Source: Ryuthela nishihirai (lineage: Eukaryota; Arthropoda; Arachnida; Araneae; Heptathelidae). From it: a stretch of 64,000 nucleotides of DNA. Positions 1-10,491 of this stretch are shown in pieces. Under the pieces are notes generated by a model. It did no database searches. It worked only from the letters and a program-made list of their open reading frames with translations, and was not told the origin of the DNA. How positions within the stretch are numbered: the first letter of the stretch is position 1; every line of letters starts with the position of its first letter. The stretch is taken from positions 1,798,001 to 1,862,000 of the forward strand of contig JAWZYU010000058.1 in assembly GCA_038380435.1 (NCBI GenBank), in the 5' to 3' direction. Made by a program: the position numbers and the translations under genes.

Positions 1-149
1 TCGATGCCTCAAAACAAAAGCCACAACTATGAGAAATATTAACAATGAAATTTCGCAAAAATCGGCCCTCCAAAATAATTTTCCGGCACACAGAAAAACC
101 ATCGTAATATAAAATATCTCACGAAATTTGAATGAAAACTTACCTTCAG

Positions 150-605
150 GAGGCATTTTTTTTTTCTGAAAGAAGTTACATGTCTGTGAAGTATGGAAAG
201 AAAGTTTTAAGACAATATATAATGGCTTTGAATATCAATAAGGGAAAGACGAACGAAGCAGCCTCATATATAATCAAGGACCACAGAATGTTAATTGCCA
301 TTTTTACTGCAGGAAAAGAGACGCTATATTTCTGTGAACTAGGTAAACAAATGATTTCCATTAAAATTTATTCTCAGGGGGCATTTTCTGCCAAGAGATA
401 AAAGGTGTCTCTGAACTAGCTAACAAGATATTTGCATAAATATACACCATAACAATCAGTACCTTATACAGAAGAAACAGAAACACGTGAAAGTGAAATA
501 TTTGAAATACTAAATTTGCACTCTTTGTTCAGTGAGACGAGTGCTTTAATGACATGTTCTACCAAGCACAGAAGACAAGCCATATGTTTGAAATATGTAA
601 CAAAA
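150..605 (+). pseudogene. decayed C2H2 zinc-finger remnants
   Basis: Two or three stretches resemble single C2H2 fingers like those of the array at 30.2 kb, with frames broken. Around 179-215 the translation reads HVCEVWKESFKT, where the second cysteine has become tryptophan. Around 335-360 it reads FCELGKQ, and around 580-605 it reads HMFEICNKR with the first cysteine lost. Spacing of roughly 80-150 bp and the words tgtgaa and gaaatatgtaa match the intact array. No finger has all four zinc ligands and no continuous frame joins them. I read this as the worn end of a zinc-finger gene or an old duplicate of it. Chance similarity in AT-rich DNA is possible. Confidence 0.4.
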
Positions 606-1565
606 GATTATCAAAACAGAGCAGACTTAATGCTTAGTGTCTGATACAGATGAAACAGAAGCATCCTTTGTGGGAAATAAATGACTCTCCATGAAATATG
701 TAAATTATAGTTGATTGCGTATTGAAATTTACCTGTCAGTGATGAGAAAAATCGAGTTTTCTGATTGAGATTTCCGATGTCGGTTTTCAGTTCAGTAATG
801 ATGCCAAAAAAATTTGTTAATTTGAAATACGATAATTTAAGAAAAATAAAGAAATGATTGACTGACGATCTTATTATTTTCATAACGCAGCAGTTCCATA
901 TAAATATATTCCAAAAAATTAATATATAAATATATTCCATTAAAAAATATAGTACCATATAAAATTATAATAGAAATATTTCCAAACGTGTTTTAAGTTT
1001 ATAATTTTTATCAATTTCTTGAAAAGTATTTGGACACTTCATGAACAACTTCTACAAAAAAAAGTGCACCGGAGAATAATTCAAAATTTAATTAATTTTA
1101 ACGAGAAAAGGAACAAAAAAAACTCCCAATGAACCCTTGATATAATAAAATTGTTGAAAGAAATAATAATAGTGATGATTGACAGGAAACACTGCAAATG
1201 AATGTTGTCCATAATTTGAAAAGCACCAGTTTTCATTCATCGTTAAAGATATTTGAAGAAACTTTTATATTATTCTAGAATCATGTTATTTTAGCTAACT
1301 GTTTTCTATGTTCACATTACTGGAAAATGTTTATGAATTGCAATTCTGCTATATAGTGTTTAAGTTTTTAAATGTGTAACTATCAGTTGTCAATTGCCCA
1401 TGTTACCTCATATAAATGGAAAACAAAAATCGATTTGTCAGTTTTTTTATAATTTTTTTATCTATAACTGTAACGAAAAATAAAAGTACTGAACAAAATC
1501 CAAGTTAAATTTTTATCAATATTAGTATTAAAAGAGTTTCCTTTAAAGAAAAAAATACATTCTCA
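606..1565. other. AT-rich stretch, nothing recognised
   Basis: About 1 kb of AT-rich DNA with homopolymer runs. I see no coding frame with family motifs, no SINE or LINE similarity and no tandem array. Confidence 0.6.
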
Positions 1566-1792
1566 AACAGCTGCTTGCCACAGAGATCTGACAGGACCCT
1601 GTTAGTTTACATAGTCGTATCAAAATAATGTGACCACCCCCATTCCCATTATTCGGTAGGTGGTCATATCATTCTGATGCGACTGTATATTCCATAACAT
1701 AAGTTTCTGTGAGGGTGGCAGGACCTCACCAGAAAAACAAGACAAGCATCCAGGGCTTGAACCCAGGTCTCTTGGATCAGTAGACAAGCTCT
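1566..1792 (-). mobile_element. SINE1 copy split by a small MITE
   Basis: Reverse-strand copy of the short tRNA-like SINE1: the 3' end is at the left (cagctgcttgcc) and the tRNA-like head with B-box (reverse of gggcttgaacccagg) at the right. A palindromic insert of about 75 bp lies inside it at about 1614-1685. SINE1 copies in this window run 150-190 bp and end in a ...gagggggtatttatt tail. Confidence 0.8.
1614..1685. mobile_element. tiny palindromic MITE inside SINE1
   Basis: The left end gtcgtatcaaaataatgtga is the near reverse complement of the right end tcatatcattctgatgcgac, with a short GC-rich loop between. It interrupts SINE1 between its gtttaca and ttccataacata segments and is bordered by TA. 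Size, inverted ends and TA borders fit a Tc1/mariner-type non-autonomous element. Confidence 0.6.
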
Positions 1793-1933
1793 TTTAATAA
1801 TTTAGAATAGCTCCAGTGTTAATCGCAATATTTTATCACAAATAAACTGAATCTTAATAAGCATTTTTTAATCATTATCAAAGATTTATTACATCATTTG
1901 AGTAAAATATGTATACGTTTCCGCCACATAGAC

Positions 1934-2085
1934 ATCCCATGGCTGAGTAGTTCTTGGCTACTGATCTAAAGGACCTGGGTTCGAGCCTGGGTAAGGCATG
2001 GATGTATGTCTCAGATCTTTTACTTTGGCATATAAATTGACAGGTTCCTGTTTGGCAAGCAGCTGATTGAGGGGGTATATATTTT
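1934..2085 (+). mobile_element. SINE1 copy
   Basis: tRNA-like head beginning tcccatggctgagtagtt, B-box gggttcgagcctggg, then the SINE1 body and a gattgagggggtatat end. Slightly shortened in the middle: the ctgctgaggtcctgcc block is missing. Confidence 0.85.
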
Positions 2086-2154
2086 TTGATAAAGACTTTG
2101 TTCATGACGATTTTACTAACACAATTATTTTTTTTTTTTAAATTGATTACTATT

Positions 2155-2415
2155 TTGTGATAACTATAGGGGTATCAGCCTGATTTTGCTTCAAGTAAAG
2201 TTCTCTGCATGATTGTGCTTAATAGAAATAATCTGATTGACGAACAACTGTGTGATCAGCAGTTTGGTTTCAAAAGCGGTAGAGGATATGTAGATATGAT
2301 TTTATCACTTAGATTCTTGAGAAATGTTTAGAGTTTTTAAAACCTTTGGTTACTCGTGTTTCAGATTTCAAAAATGCTTTTGTCTGGTGATTATCATGAT
2401 TTGTGATTAATGGTG
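2155..2415 (+). pseudogene. RTE-like LINE reverse-transcriptase fragment
   Basis: Matches copy A2 at about 19865-20125 (reverse-transcriptase fingers region: gataactataggggta, then agcagtttggtttcaaaagc in place of the FGFRSGRG-coding block). Truncated at both ends and carrying stops and indels, so non-functional. It is more diverged from A2 than A4 and A6 are, so it is an older insertion. Confidence 0.75.
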
Positions 2416-2595
2416 AGGACGTATTCCATAACACACAAGTGATAACAGTGAAAGTTCTCTGCGAAATCATTGAGTTGTGCTTTAGATTTGCTGACACTTT
2501 AGGTACAAAATCCTTCCCATATCACTAAATGGCTCCCTCCAAGATTAAGACACACCGCCCCTCTGTGGTTCAAGTATACAAAGAGTTTTTCTGGG

Positions 2596-2816
2596 TGGTC
2601 CAAGGTAAGACATGAATGTCTGTGTTGTCTTTCTTTTGAGGGCTTGCCCGAGTGGTTAGCGTGCTTGGCTACTGATCTACGGGACCTGGGTAAGGCATGG
2701 ATGTTTGTGTAGTTTTCTGCTGAGGCCCTGCCATCCTCTCAGATCTTCTACTGTGGCATATAAACTGACAGGCTCCTGTCAGACCTCTGTGACAAGCAGC
2801 TTCTTGAGGGGGTATT
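2596..2816 (+). mobile_element. two joined SINE1 pieces, B-box deleted
   Basis: A short body fragment (2596-2640, ggtaagacatgaatgtctgt) runs directly into a second copy starting at 2641 (ttgcccgagtggttagcg). In the second copy gggacctggg joins directly to taaggcatgg, so the usual ttcgagccccgg with the B-box core is absent. Confidence 0.8.
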
Positions 2817-2825
2817 AATTTAAGC

Positions 2826-3020
2826 CGTCCCATGGTCGAGTGGTTAGCACGCTTGGCTACTGATCTAAGGGACCTGGGTTCGAGCCCCGGGTAAAGCATG
2901 GCTGTCTGTGTCGTTTTTCTGCTGAAAATTTGTGCCATCTTCTCAGACCTTCTATGGCATATAAACTGACAGGCTCCTGTCAGATCTCCGTGGCAAGCAG
3001 CTGATTCAGGGGGTATTTAT
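2826..3020 (+). mobile_element. SINE1 copy, best full-length example
   Basis: Contains an A-box-like segment (tggtcgagtggttagcac), a B-box (gggttcgagccccgg), the body with caggctcctgtcag and the end ttcagggggtatttatt. Lies 10 bp after the preceding SINE1, making a tandem SINE cluster. Confidence 0.85.
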
Positions 3021-3178
3021 TCTTTTTTCTTCCTCGTAGAGCTTCTCTATAGCTTATTAAAAAGTTCCCATCAAACCTCTCATTACAAGCATCTGCTTGA
3101 AGAGAATTGCATTATTTCTTTAATAACAGATTTTCCAAGCTATACTGAGGAACTTTCTTTTTACCCCAATGAGCAGAA

Positions 3179-3540
3179 TGGGGGTGGCTCAGTCATTAGT
3201 GCACCAGACTCGTAATCTGTAATTCCCAGGTTCGAGTGGCATCTGGGTCAACATTGAAATTTATCTCTACCTACTGCCCATAGTCAGTAGAGGACACCAA
3301 TGGGTTTGAAAATGTAGAAGTACGTCGAATGAAACGTTAAGCCTTGACACTGTGTGCGGGAAAGCCATATTCTCTGCACGGCAAAGGACACATTGGACAG
3401 TCTTAGCAGGAGGTTATCCTCTGTCTCTTAAGAGCTCTTACAGTCTCCCCAAACCTCTGAGCCTTCAGGTTTCTTGTGACCTGGTCCTTTAGCCCATTGT
3501 TTGCAAAAAAAAAGTGCTTCTTTCTGGTAAAACAACCCAA
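3179..3540 (+). mobile_element. SINE2 copy, old but full length
   Basis: SINE2 is a roughly 385-bp element with a tRNA-like head (gggggtggctcagtcggtag ... ggttcgagtccc), a conserved middle (atgggacgttaagcc ... cacgttaaagaac) and a tail ending gaggtaaaacaacccaaccc. This copy has all parts but is well diverged (gaatgaaacgttaagcc in the middle). Confidence 0.85.
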
Positions 3541-3946
3541 TACCATTCAGCACTTGCTGTATGCCGTCAATCATCTCTTCAAGTATTCCAAAATTCAGAA
3601 AATAATATTGTATTTCAGATTTGTCATATCACACTACTTTTCTGCAGGTAGTTTTCAATATATTAGCTGCTTTCTTACTTGGTGGTGGTTCGAGACTGTC
3701 AGTGGTGGTAGCTTTTACCCTGATAGTCAAGGACATATACAGATGATGTGAGTCCAGTTGTCATTTTTCATTTTAAACCCCAATGTCAGGATCAGCATCT
3801 AGCGACTGTCTTAAAATCTGCAAGGCTCTTTTATTGCAGCTCTTCAAAGGCTTTGGTCTCATGACCAGCAACAAATGCATGGGCCATCTGATCAGCTTTG
3901 TTTATATGAGTAAATCTCAACTTTCATCTTCGTTTCATATATATAA
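3541..3946. other. nothing recognised
   Basis: About 400 bp between two SINE2 copies. No coding, repeat or RNA signal seen. Confidence 0.5.
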
Positions 3947-4268
3947 GTCCGAGCTGGGTCGGTGTTGAAACTTATCTCCGCAAAACTCCCGGCCCTGCCC
4001 AAGGTCAGTAGGGGGATACCGATGGTCATTGAGTAGCGGCCATCCGTTTGATGGGACCTTATGCCGTGGCCCCGTGTGCGAGAGAGCCATAACCTGTGCA
4101 CGTTAAAGAACATGCTGGATGGTCTTGACTGCAACCTGTCATCTCTCTTCTAACAGATGTCCAGTGGGTCCCCTTCCTCAACTTCTGAACCTTCGTGATC
4201 CTTGTATCCTGGCCATTTAGCCCATTGTGTGCAAAAAATTGCTGATCACAGGTAAAACAACCTAACCC
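3947..4268 (+). mobile_element. SINE2 copy, 5'-truncated
   Basis: Begins within the tRNA-like head (gagctgggtcggtgttgaaa) and continues through the conserved middle (cctgtgcacgttaaagaaca) to aaacaacctaaccc. The pol III boxes are missing. Confidence 0.85.
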
Positions 4269-4396
4269 ATATAACTAGCAGTTCTGGATGTATTACTACT
4301 TACCATTAGTAATATTTTTATTATATCTACAGCACTTTTCTTACAAAGTTTGGAAAAACCATTATACTGTAAGCTGATATGCATATAGACAAGATT

Positions 4397-4561
4397 CCTC
4401 AGTTGCAGAGCATCTCAGTTTATACGCCATAGTACAAGATCTGTGAGGATGCAGGGACCTCAACAGAAAAATGATACTAACGTCCATGCCTTATCCGGGG
4501 CTCGAACCCAAGTTCCTTAGATCAGTAGCCAAGTGCACTAACCGTTTGGTCATGGGACGGC
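4397..4561 (-). mobile_element. SINE1 copy
   Basis: Reverse-strand SINE1: body at the left (tcagtttatacgccatagta), B-box complement (ggggctcgaaccc) near 4500 and A-box side ending catgggacgg. Full length apart from a worn 3' end. Confidence 0.85.
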
Positions 4562-4701
4562 TGATTAGGATTCGCCTACTGATTTCAAGATTATATTAGC
4601 CTCTAATGGAAGAACTGAAAATTCGTTTTTGATCAATCAATTTCGAATATTTTTTTGGGTTTTTTTGTAGGGGAAATTTCTTTCCTCTAACAAAAAACCA
4701 G

Positions 4702-5192
4702 TGTTCCGGTGTATTGTAATATAATTCACATATATAATAATGTTATTAACTTTGAACCACTTTTGTGAGTTTACTAGTTTCACCAAAGTTCCGGACCATA
4801 CGGTATATACCTTGAATCATTATCAGAAATTCGCTTAAAAATTTTTTTGCTGCAGTGGAATGGATTAGAATCTGTGCCATAGGATGTCTCTGGAAGCAGA
4901 CTCTGCATAGATTAAGTTGTTCTCTAAATCTGGTTCTGGTGGGGAACGAAAATTTTCGTTATTACTCGAGCCTTGATGGAAAAGAAATCTATACAGAGTC
5001 TGCTTCCGAAGACATCCTTGGCACAGATTCTAACGCATACCACTGACAATTTTTTTAAACAAATTTCTGAAAATGATTCAAGGAATATACCGAATGCTTC
5101 GGAACTTTGGTGAAACGAGTAAGCTCTCAAAAATGGTTCAAAGTTAATAACATTATTATAAATATGAATTTACATTACAATACACCGGAACT
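4702..5192. mobile_element. foldback element with about 210-bp inverted arms
   Basis: The left arm (4702 to about 4914) is the near reverse complement of the right arm (about 4985 to 5192): gttccggtgtattgtaat at the left matches attacaatacaccggaac at the right, and the match runs through ataatgttattaactttgaa to gaagcagactctg. A loop of about 70 bp lies between. No transposase frame is present. Arms differ by scattered substitutions. Confidence 0.85.
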
Positions 5193-6044
5193 TTAAAATT
5201 TATCGACATTCTTCCGTGTTTTACGGGATAAAATTTTTCGAAATTTATGTTATAACTTACCAAATTAAATGAAGGATCCAAGCATATTTAGAAATACTGA
5301 GAAGTAAACAATCGCCTCGTTAAAATGAAGGCACCAGCCGAAAACCTTACTTTCGCTAAACGAACACCTTTTTGTTTTATGTGTTCCACTTCATAATAAT
5401 GTATCAGATTTAGAAAGCAATATGTTACGCCGAGACATTTTCCGAAATGACTCATAGCAACGAAGTTACTGCGTTCACTAAACGGAGCCATTGAATCGGA
5501 ACATATTAGATAGTATAGGAAGTTCCAGGATTTGAAATTTCCAAACAAGCTATGTTTTGTTTGATACGAACATATATTAGGATGGATTAATTTGATTGTG
5601 TATTAGGGAAACGCGCTATAAGATTAAAAATAAAATTCTGACAAAGCCGCCATAAATATAAATATAAGCAGGTAAAGAATTTTTGTTTAAAAAGAAAATA
5701 TTGTTTTAAAAATTTAAACATTATTGGGTAATAAAACTACTAGAAATAAGTTCGCAGAAGTAGATAATTCCAGAAAAAGAATGATTTAAAAGTTGAAGTT
5801 TAATATCAATTATGATCACCAAACTTGATAAAACGGGCTAAATCTTGGCAGAAAACTTATATTCTTTTTTCACAATTGTAAGCAATACTCTCATTTATAG
5901 ACCCATTTTTTTCTTTGTCAAAGAGATCGACATTTATTCAAAAACATTTTATGGCAATTTTTTCCATTACTATTCTCTGTTTATCAATAGTTTACCTTAA
6001 ACTGTTAATATTATGTTAGGTCATGTATAAAGAAATGGATTTGC
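5193..6044. other. nothing recognised
   Basis: AT-rich DNA with no frame carrying family motifs and no repeat shared with the rest of the window. Confidence 0.5.
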
Positions 6045-7680
6045 CTGTCAACCAGATTCCTAATTCTATTAAGCACAATCATTCCAAGAACTTTCCTGGG
6101 AACGGAGAGTAGACTGATACCCCTATAGTTATCGCAAGAACTGCGATCACTTCTTTTTTGAAAATAGGGATAATAATAGCTCTGGTAAAATCCTTAGTAA
6201 CCATTCCTTTATCATGAAAGATATTCAAAATTTCAGTTACCAAAGTGGTAACCGAATCATTCGTAGCTCTAAGCATTTCCGAAGTAATTTCATCAACCCC
6301 TGGGGATTTATGAAGTTTAAATTTAGAAACAGCCCAAAATAACTACAGATTGTGTTATAGGGCTAACATTAAAGCCACCAATGCATCTATCATCATTGCA
6401 AACAATGGGAGTGGAACTAAGTACATTGTTTGGAACATCACTGAAATGCTCAGCCCATCTAGCCACGACAGAATCCTCCCCTTCTATAACCTTACCTTGT
6501 TTATCCTTCAATCCTTGTATGCCTGTCCATTTTCTACCACACAAAACATTAACTATCTGGTACAGCTCTCTGCTGTTGTGCTGTCTAACTGCTTCCTCGG
6601 CTTTGTCAGCCAAACCATCAAGCCAAAGATTCTTATCAGCAGCTAACTGATCCTTTACAAGTTTATTAAGGTCTCTGTAATGCTTTCTATTAGGACTAGT
6701 AGGGTATTGATTAAGGGCATTCCTGCAGTTCTTTCTTTCCGAAATAAGCTCAAGTGCCTTATCACTCAGATAATTTTGCCTCTTCTGCTCCTTTTTTCCT
6801 AAAAGAGTACTGTTAGTGTCCAAAAAAGCCTGTTTAAAATGATCCCATTCTTCCTCAACTTCAGTAGTAAGCAAACCATGACTGTCATAATGACTAAGTA
6901 ACCTATCATGGTAAGCTTTAGCTATAACTGGGTCATTCAGAGCTTCAGTATTAAAGGTAAATTTTTTAACCCTAGCACAACACTTTTTAAGTTTAAGTTG
7001 CAAGACACTTTTAACAAGGTAATGGTCAGATCCAATTTCAGCTCCCCTATATGCCCTGGTATTTCTAACAGAACTAGCCCATTTGCTGTTAATTAATATA
7101 TAATCAATCATATTCCTATGCAGCCCATCAGGTGAAACCCATGTGTACTTATGTATGTCGCGGTGTTTGTAATATGTGTTAGTTATTCTGAAACCATTGA
7201 GTTTACTTACCTGTAGGAGACGTTGCCCATTGCCATTGCAGCTACCAATACCAAAAGGGCCAATCACCCCTCCCCAAAAGTCAGAGTCAGTGCCAACATT
7301 CACATTGAAGCCACCTAGAACAAGAGTAATATCTTTCTTGACAGAATTCAAAATATCCTGAAGTAGTCATAAAACCTATCCTTCCCAACCTCATCAGCAT
7401 CCTCTCTGGAGCCATAACAGCAGATAACGTTCAAGTCATTAATGCTTGTATGCAATTTTGCTCCAAAAAACCTTTCATTAATACATTCTTATGCCAGAAG
7501 AGCATCACTAACGTGTGTGCTGAGAAGCAGACCTCTGCCTTGGTGATGTTTATTATCGTTCCTCCCTAAAAAGAGGAATTTAAGATTATTTTTATGAATC
7601 TGACCTTCATCTGTCCATCTAGTCTCTTGTAAGCTGAAAATATCTAAATTATAGTGGTAGAATTCCTGTGAGAACAATAG
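6045..7680 (-). pseudogene. RTE-like endonuclease/partial RT polyprotein (A1)
   Basis: Broken ORF of the A1 LINE. The N-terminal piece (7677-7489) has the catalytic-glutamate motif SLQETRW. After a frameshift near 7360 a 342-codon frame (7351-6323) carries GGFNVNVG (the usual GDFN aspartate is glycine here), the substrate-site block KHRDIHKYTWVSPDG, RNMIDYIL and the SDH motif GSDHYLV; an all-helical linker follows. A third piece (6276-6079) covers the start of the reverse transcriptase (KDFTRAIIIPIFKK). The protein would have nicked target DNA and primed reverse transcription. The mutated GDFN, the frameshifts and the missing polymerase palm make it inactive. The endonuclease style resembles proteins annotated as craniofacial development protein 2-like, which derive from Bov-B/RTE LINEs. 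Confidence 0.85.
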
Positions 7681-8402
7681 AATAAGAATGTGCAGTTCAA
7701 GAGAATAAGCTGTGTGCAGTCCTCAGATTCCAACTACATATGGAGAGAAATGGTTCATGGGATGTTTAAAGAAACTATATTTATTGAGAGTGGGAATTCC
7801 AACAATATGAAACAGCTCCCTAATCGTAGGCCTGGAGCAAAGACCCGCACCTCTACCACCAATGGCTGAAACCATCTACACTTGAAAATTTCCTCCAATG
7901 TAGAATTTGATGATGCCAATAGAAGCATGAGTTGAGGTGCCTGCGATGACCTCTGCTCGGGATTATCACCCAGCTGACAAAACTATCCTGTGAATATGCA
8001 CTTGGGGCTATCAACCCAAAAACAGAAAATACATCAGAAGATTCTCCCTCCACAGAAACTCACCAGTGCAGCAAAATCGGGATCCATAATCAAACTCAGA
8101 ATCTTAATCCAGCCCACAAAGTTTATAAGGTAAGCACAAGACCCTGTGTGGTTGACCACTCCTCAGCAGGGTACAAAAAAAATTAAAAGTAGTGATAGTT
8201 GTCTAGATCAGTAGTCCCCACTAATCTGGCAGTCCTCCCCTTTCACTCACTTCCACAAGAGAGTACCTCGTTTGAAAGGTGCCAATGGCCTTCAACACGA
8301 GATGGTGGGGTGGGAAATTAAGTGCTAGGCCTGGCCAGTTGTATGAATCATCACAGGGGATTGGTGCATAGCTCTCCTTCCGGTGGCTATCTAGCTACCA
8401 TC
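6045..8402 (-). mobile_element. RTE-like LINE copy A1, 5' end kept, 3' end lost
   Basis: Reverse-strand LINE. Reading from the right: a 5' untranslated region of about 720 bp (8402-7680, shared with A3 and A5), an APE-type endonuclease, a linker and the first part of the reverse transcriptase, stopping near 6045 before the catalytic YADD block. The 3' end with its (GAT)n tail, seen in A2, A4 and A6, is absent. LINE copies normally lose the 5' end through incomplete reverse transcription, so the missing 3' end points to later deletion or recombination. Confidence 0.85.
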
Positions 8403-8817
8403 AGAGAAGAGACCGGCCACTGCTCTGTGAATCATTGGCAATAAGATTTTGTGCTCTGAATTCTTCATCTTTATTTTTACTAATTTAATAAGTACAGTTT
8501 TTTTTAATTTGTGCAATACTCACTCACTAATAGTTGGACTGCCTACTGATAAGATATCCCTATCAGTTACATATGTGGTTCAACAAACTTCTGCTGATTT
8601 CAAATTTCTCGTTTTCCTTTGTGTGACATCTTTTTGTGGCCGACATAACTACGAGTCTCTGCTACCCCTATCCTGACCTTGAAAGACGTGAATTCCAACT
8701 GACCACCCAAGGACATCTGACATTCCTTAGCAATCATTAGCAACACTGGTTGTGCTGATTTTTTGCCTTTTTTTTTTAACATCTTTTATAAGATGATCGG
8801 CAACTTTCTGATTTATT

Positions 8818-10491
8818 ATGAATGAACCATTGTCAAGGAACCCTCGGCCTGCATCTAAAGTTCAAGTCAACTTGGAAGAAAAAATCCACAGCCACAAGAG
8901 ACCAAATGACGTCTGCCTCAACTGTCAAGCAGGTCTGTATGGCAAAGAGTGGCGGAGCTTGTTGAGATGGCAGCAAAAGCGACTCGGACAATATCACTAG
9001 CTATCATTTGAAATCAACTAGTCAAAGTCTATCAGTGCCAAATTTATCTCAAAATCTATCCAATTCATCAATTCCCACCCAAAATCACTCCAATTTTATT
9101 ATCGGTCAACCATCTATCTCAGATCAAACAACAAATTGAAATTAAGACCAGGATTATGTTGGCACCTGGACCATAGAAAATGATCCAGAAAATTGTCACA
9201 TTCCTCAGATAATGAAATTGTACCCAAATTTTCTCCGGAGCTTGAGTATGTACCAGTACTCCAATACTCAAACCCTCCCAATGCCCTTAAAAAAAAGCAA
9301 ACATTAACAGCCTTGCTACAGCTTTCGCACTTGCGAAAGAAATTAATTCCTCTATTGAAAAACCAATTGAAGCCAGATTCACCCACAGAGGAGAATATCT
9401 GCTTAGAGTTAAAAATCACACTCAGGCCAGGAGACTTATTTCCACCACAAACCTGCAAAATATTCTTATCCTCAACAAATTCCCTATATCTTACTCCAAA
9501 CCATATGGTAGCATAAAAGGAGTAGATAAATATTGACCAGTGAAAGCATTCTATATGCACTACAAGAATGGGATTGCACAAAATCAAGCGCATCAACTAT
9601 GCCTATAATATCATTGATGATTCATTGGTCAGAAGAAATATTGACAAGGTCATCCTGTATTTCAACTCTCTCCCCCTCTCAAACTAACTTGATCCTCACA
9701 CTCATTATGTCACAGCCTACACTAACCCTTCCACCCAATGCTTCAAATGTCAACATAGAGGACACATCAACTCTGTCTGCAGAAGTGTTGCAAGCTGCAA
9801 ATACTGTGCACAAGTTCATCTGCCAACTGATTGCAAAAGGGACACACATCTACTACGCTGTAACTGAGGAGGGGGGGGGGCACGTTGCCTCTTATGGTAA
9901 ATGCCCCTCAAAGCTGAAGGCCATTCAAATGAAAAAAGCAGCTACCTATTCACCCCCCACAGCAATTACTACAACCAACTCTACTGTCACTCAAACCCCA
10001 ACCCAAACAACCCTTATTTCCTCTACCCACTCCAAAACCAGTCATCACTCAACCTTCTATTAACTATGCATCCCCACCATCCACACATAAGTCACCGAAC
10101 CTTCCCCGCATCACTATTACCAATTCCCACCACTTCAAAAACCACCAAAGTCAGCTCTCCAGATGAAGAACTCAACAAGGCATCCCCCACACAGCACTCT
10201 CCACATCCATCACCCAAATTTTCCACAAGGAGAGTCAGGACCAACTATTTAAGGGGAACCAAGGCAAAGAAAAGCTCTAGCACTAAATCTAAACCAACTT
10301 CTACCCCTGAACAACAATCCTTGGTTTCTCACTTAGTACAACTTCTTGTCCCCATTATTGATGCTCTCCTCTCTCCCAAAACCAGATCTCCTCAATTCTC
10401 CATAGCGATACAAGCTACCATGGCCCTTCTGCAACAAATTAATTCCCCTCTGCTTACACACTTGCTTTTGTTCCTTGGATTTCCCCCATAA
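8818..10491 (+). pseudogene. LINE C ORF1, gag-like zinc-knuckle protein
   Basis: Starts at ATG 8818 (MNEPLSRNPRP) and is broken by several stops and frameshifts. Around 9320-9510 a frame reads IEARFTHRGEYLLRVKN, like the conserved region before the knuckles in Jockey/I gag proteins. Three CCHC knuckles follow: CFKCQHRGHINSVC (9739-9780), CKYCAQVHLPTDC (9796-9834) and a third (about 9859-9904) broken by a G-run at 9870-9880. A long proline/threonine/serine-rich tail reaches the stop at 10489-10491. The normal role is RNA binding and RNP assembly for retrotransposition. The lesions make it a fossil. Confidence 0.8.

Noticed and set aside
9114..9596. 160-codon reverse-strand ORF
   Set aside because: Antisense to the gag-like ORF1 of LINE C; no recognisable domain.
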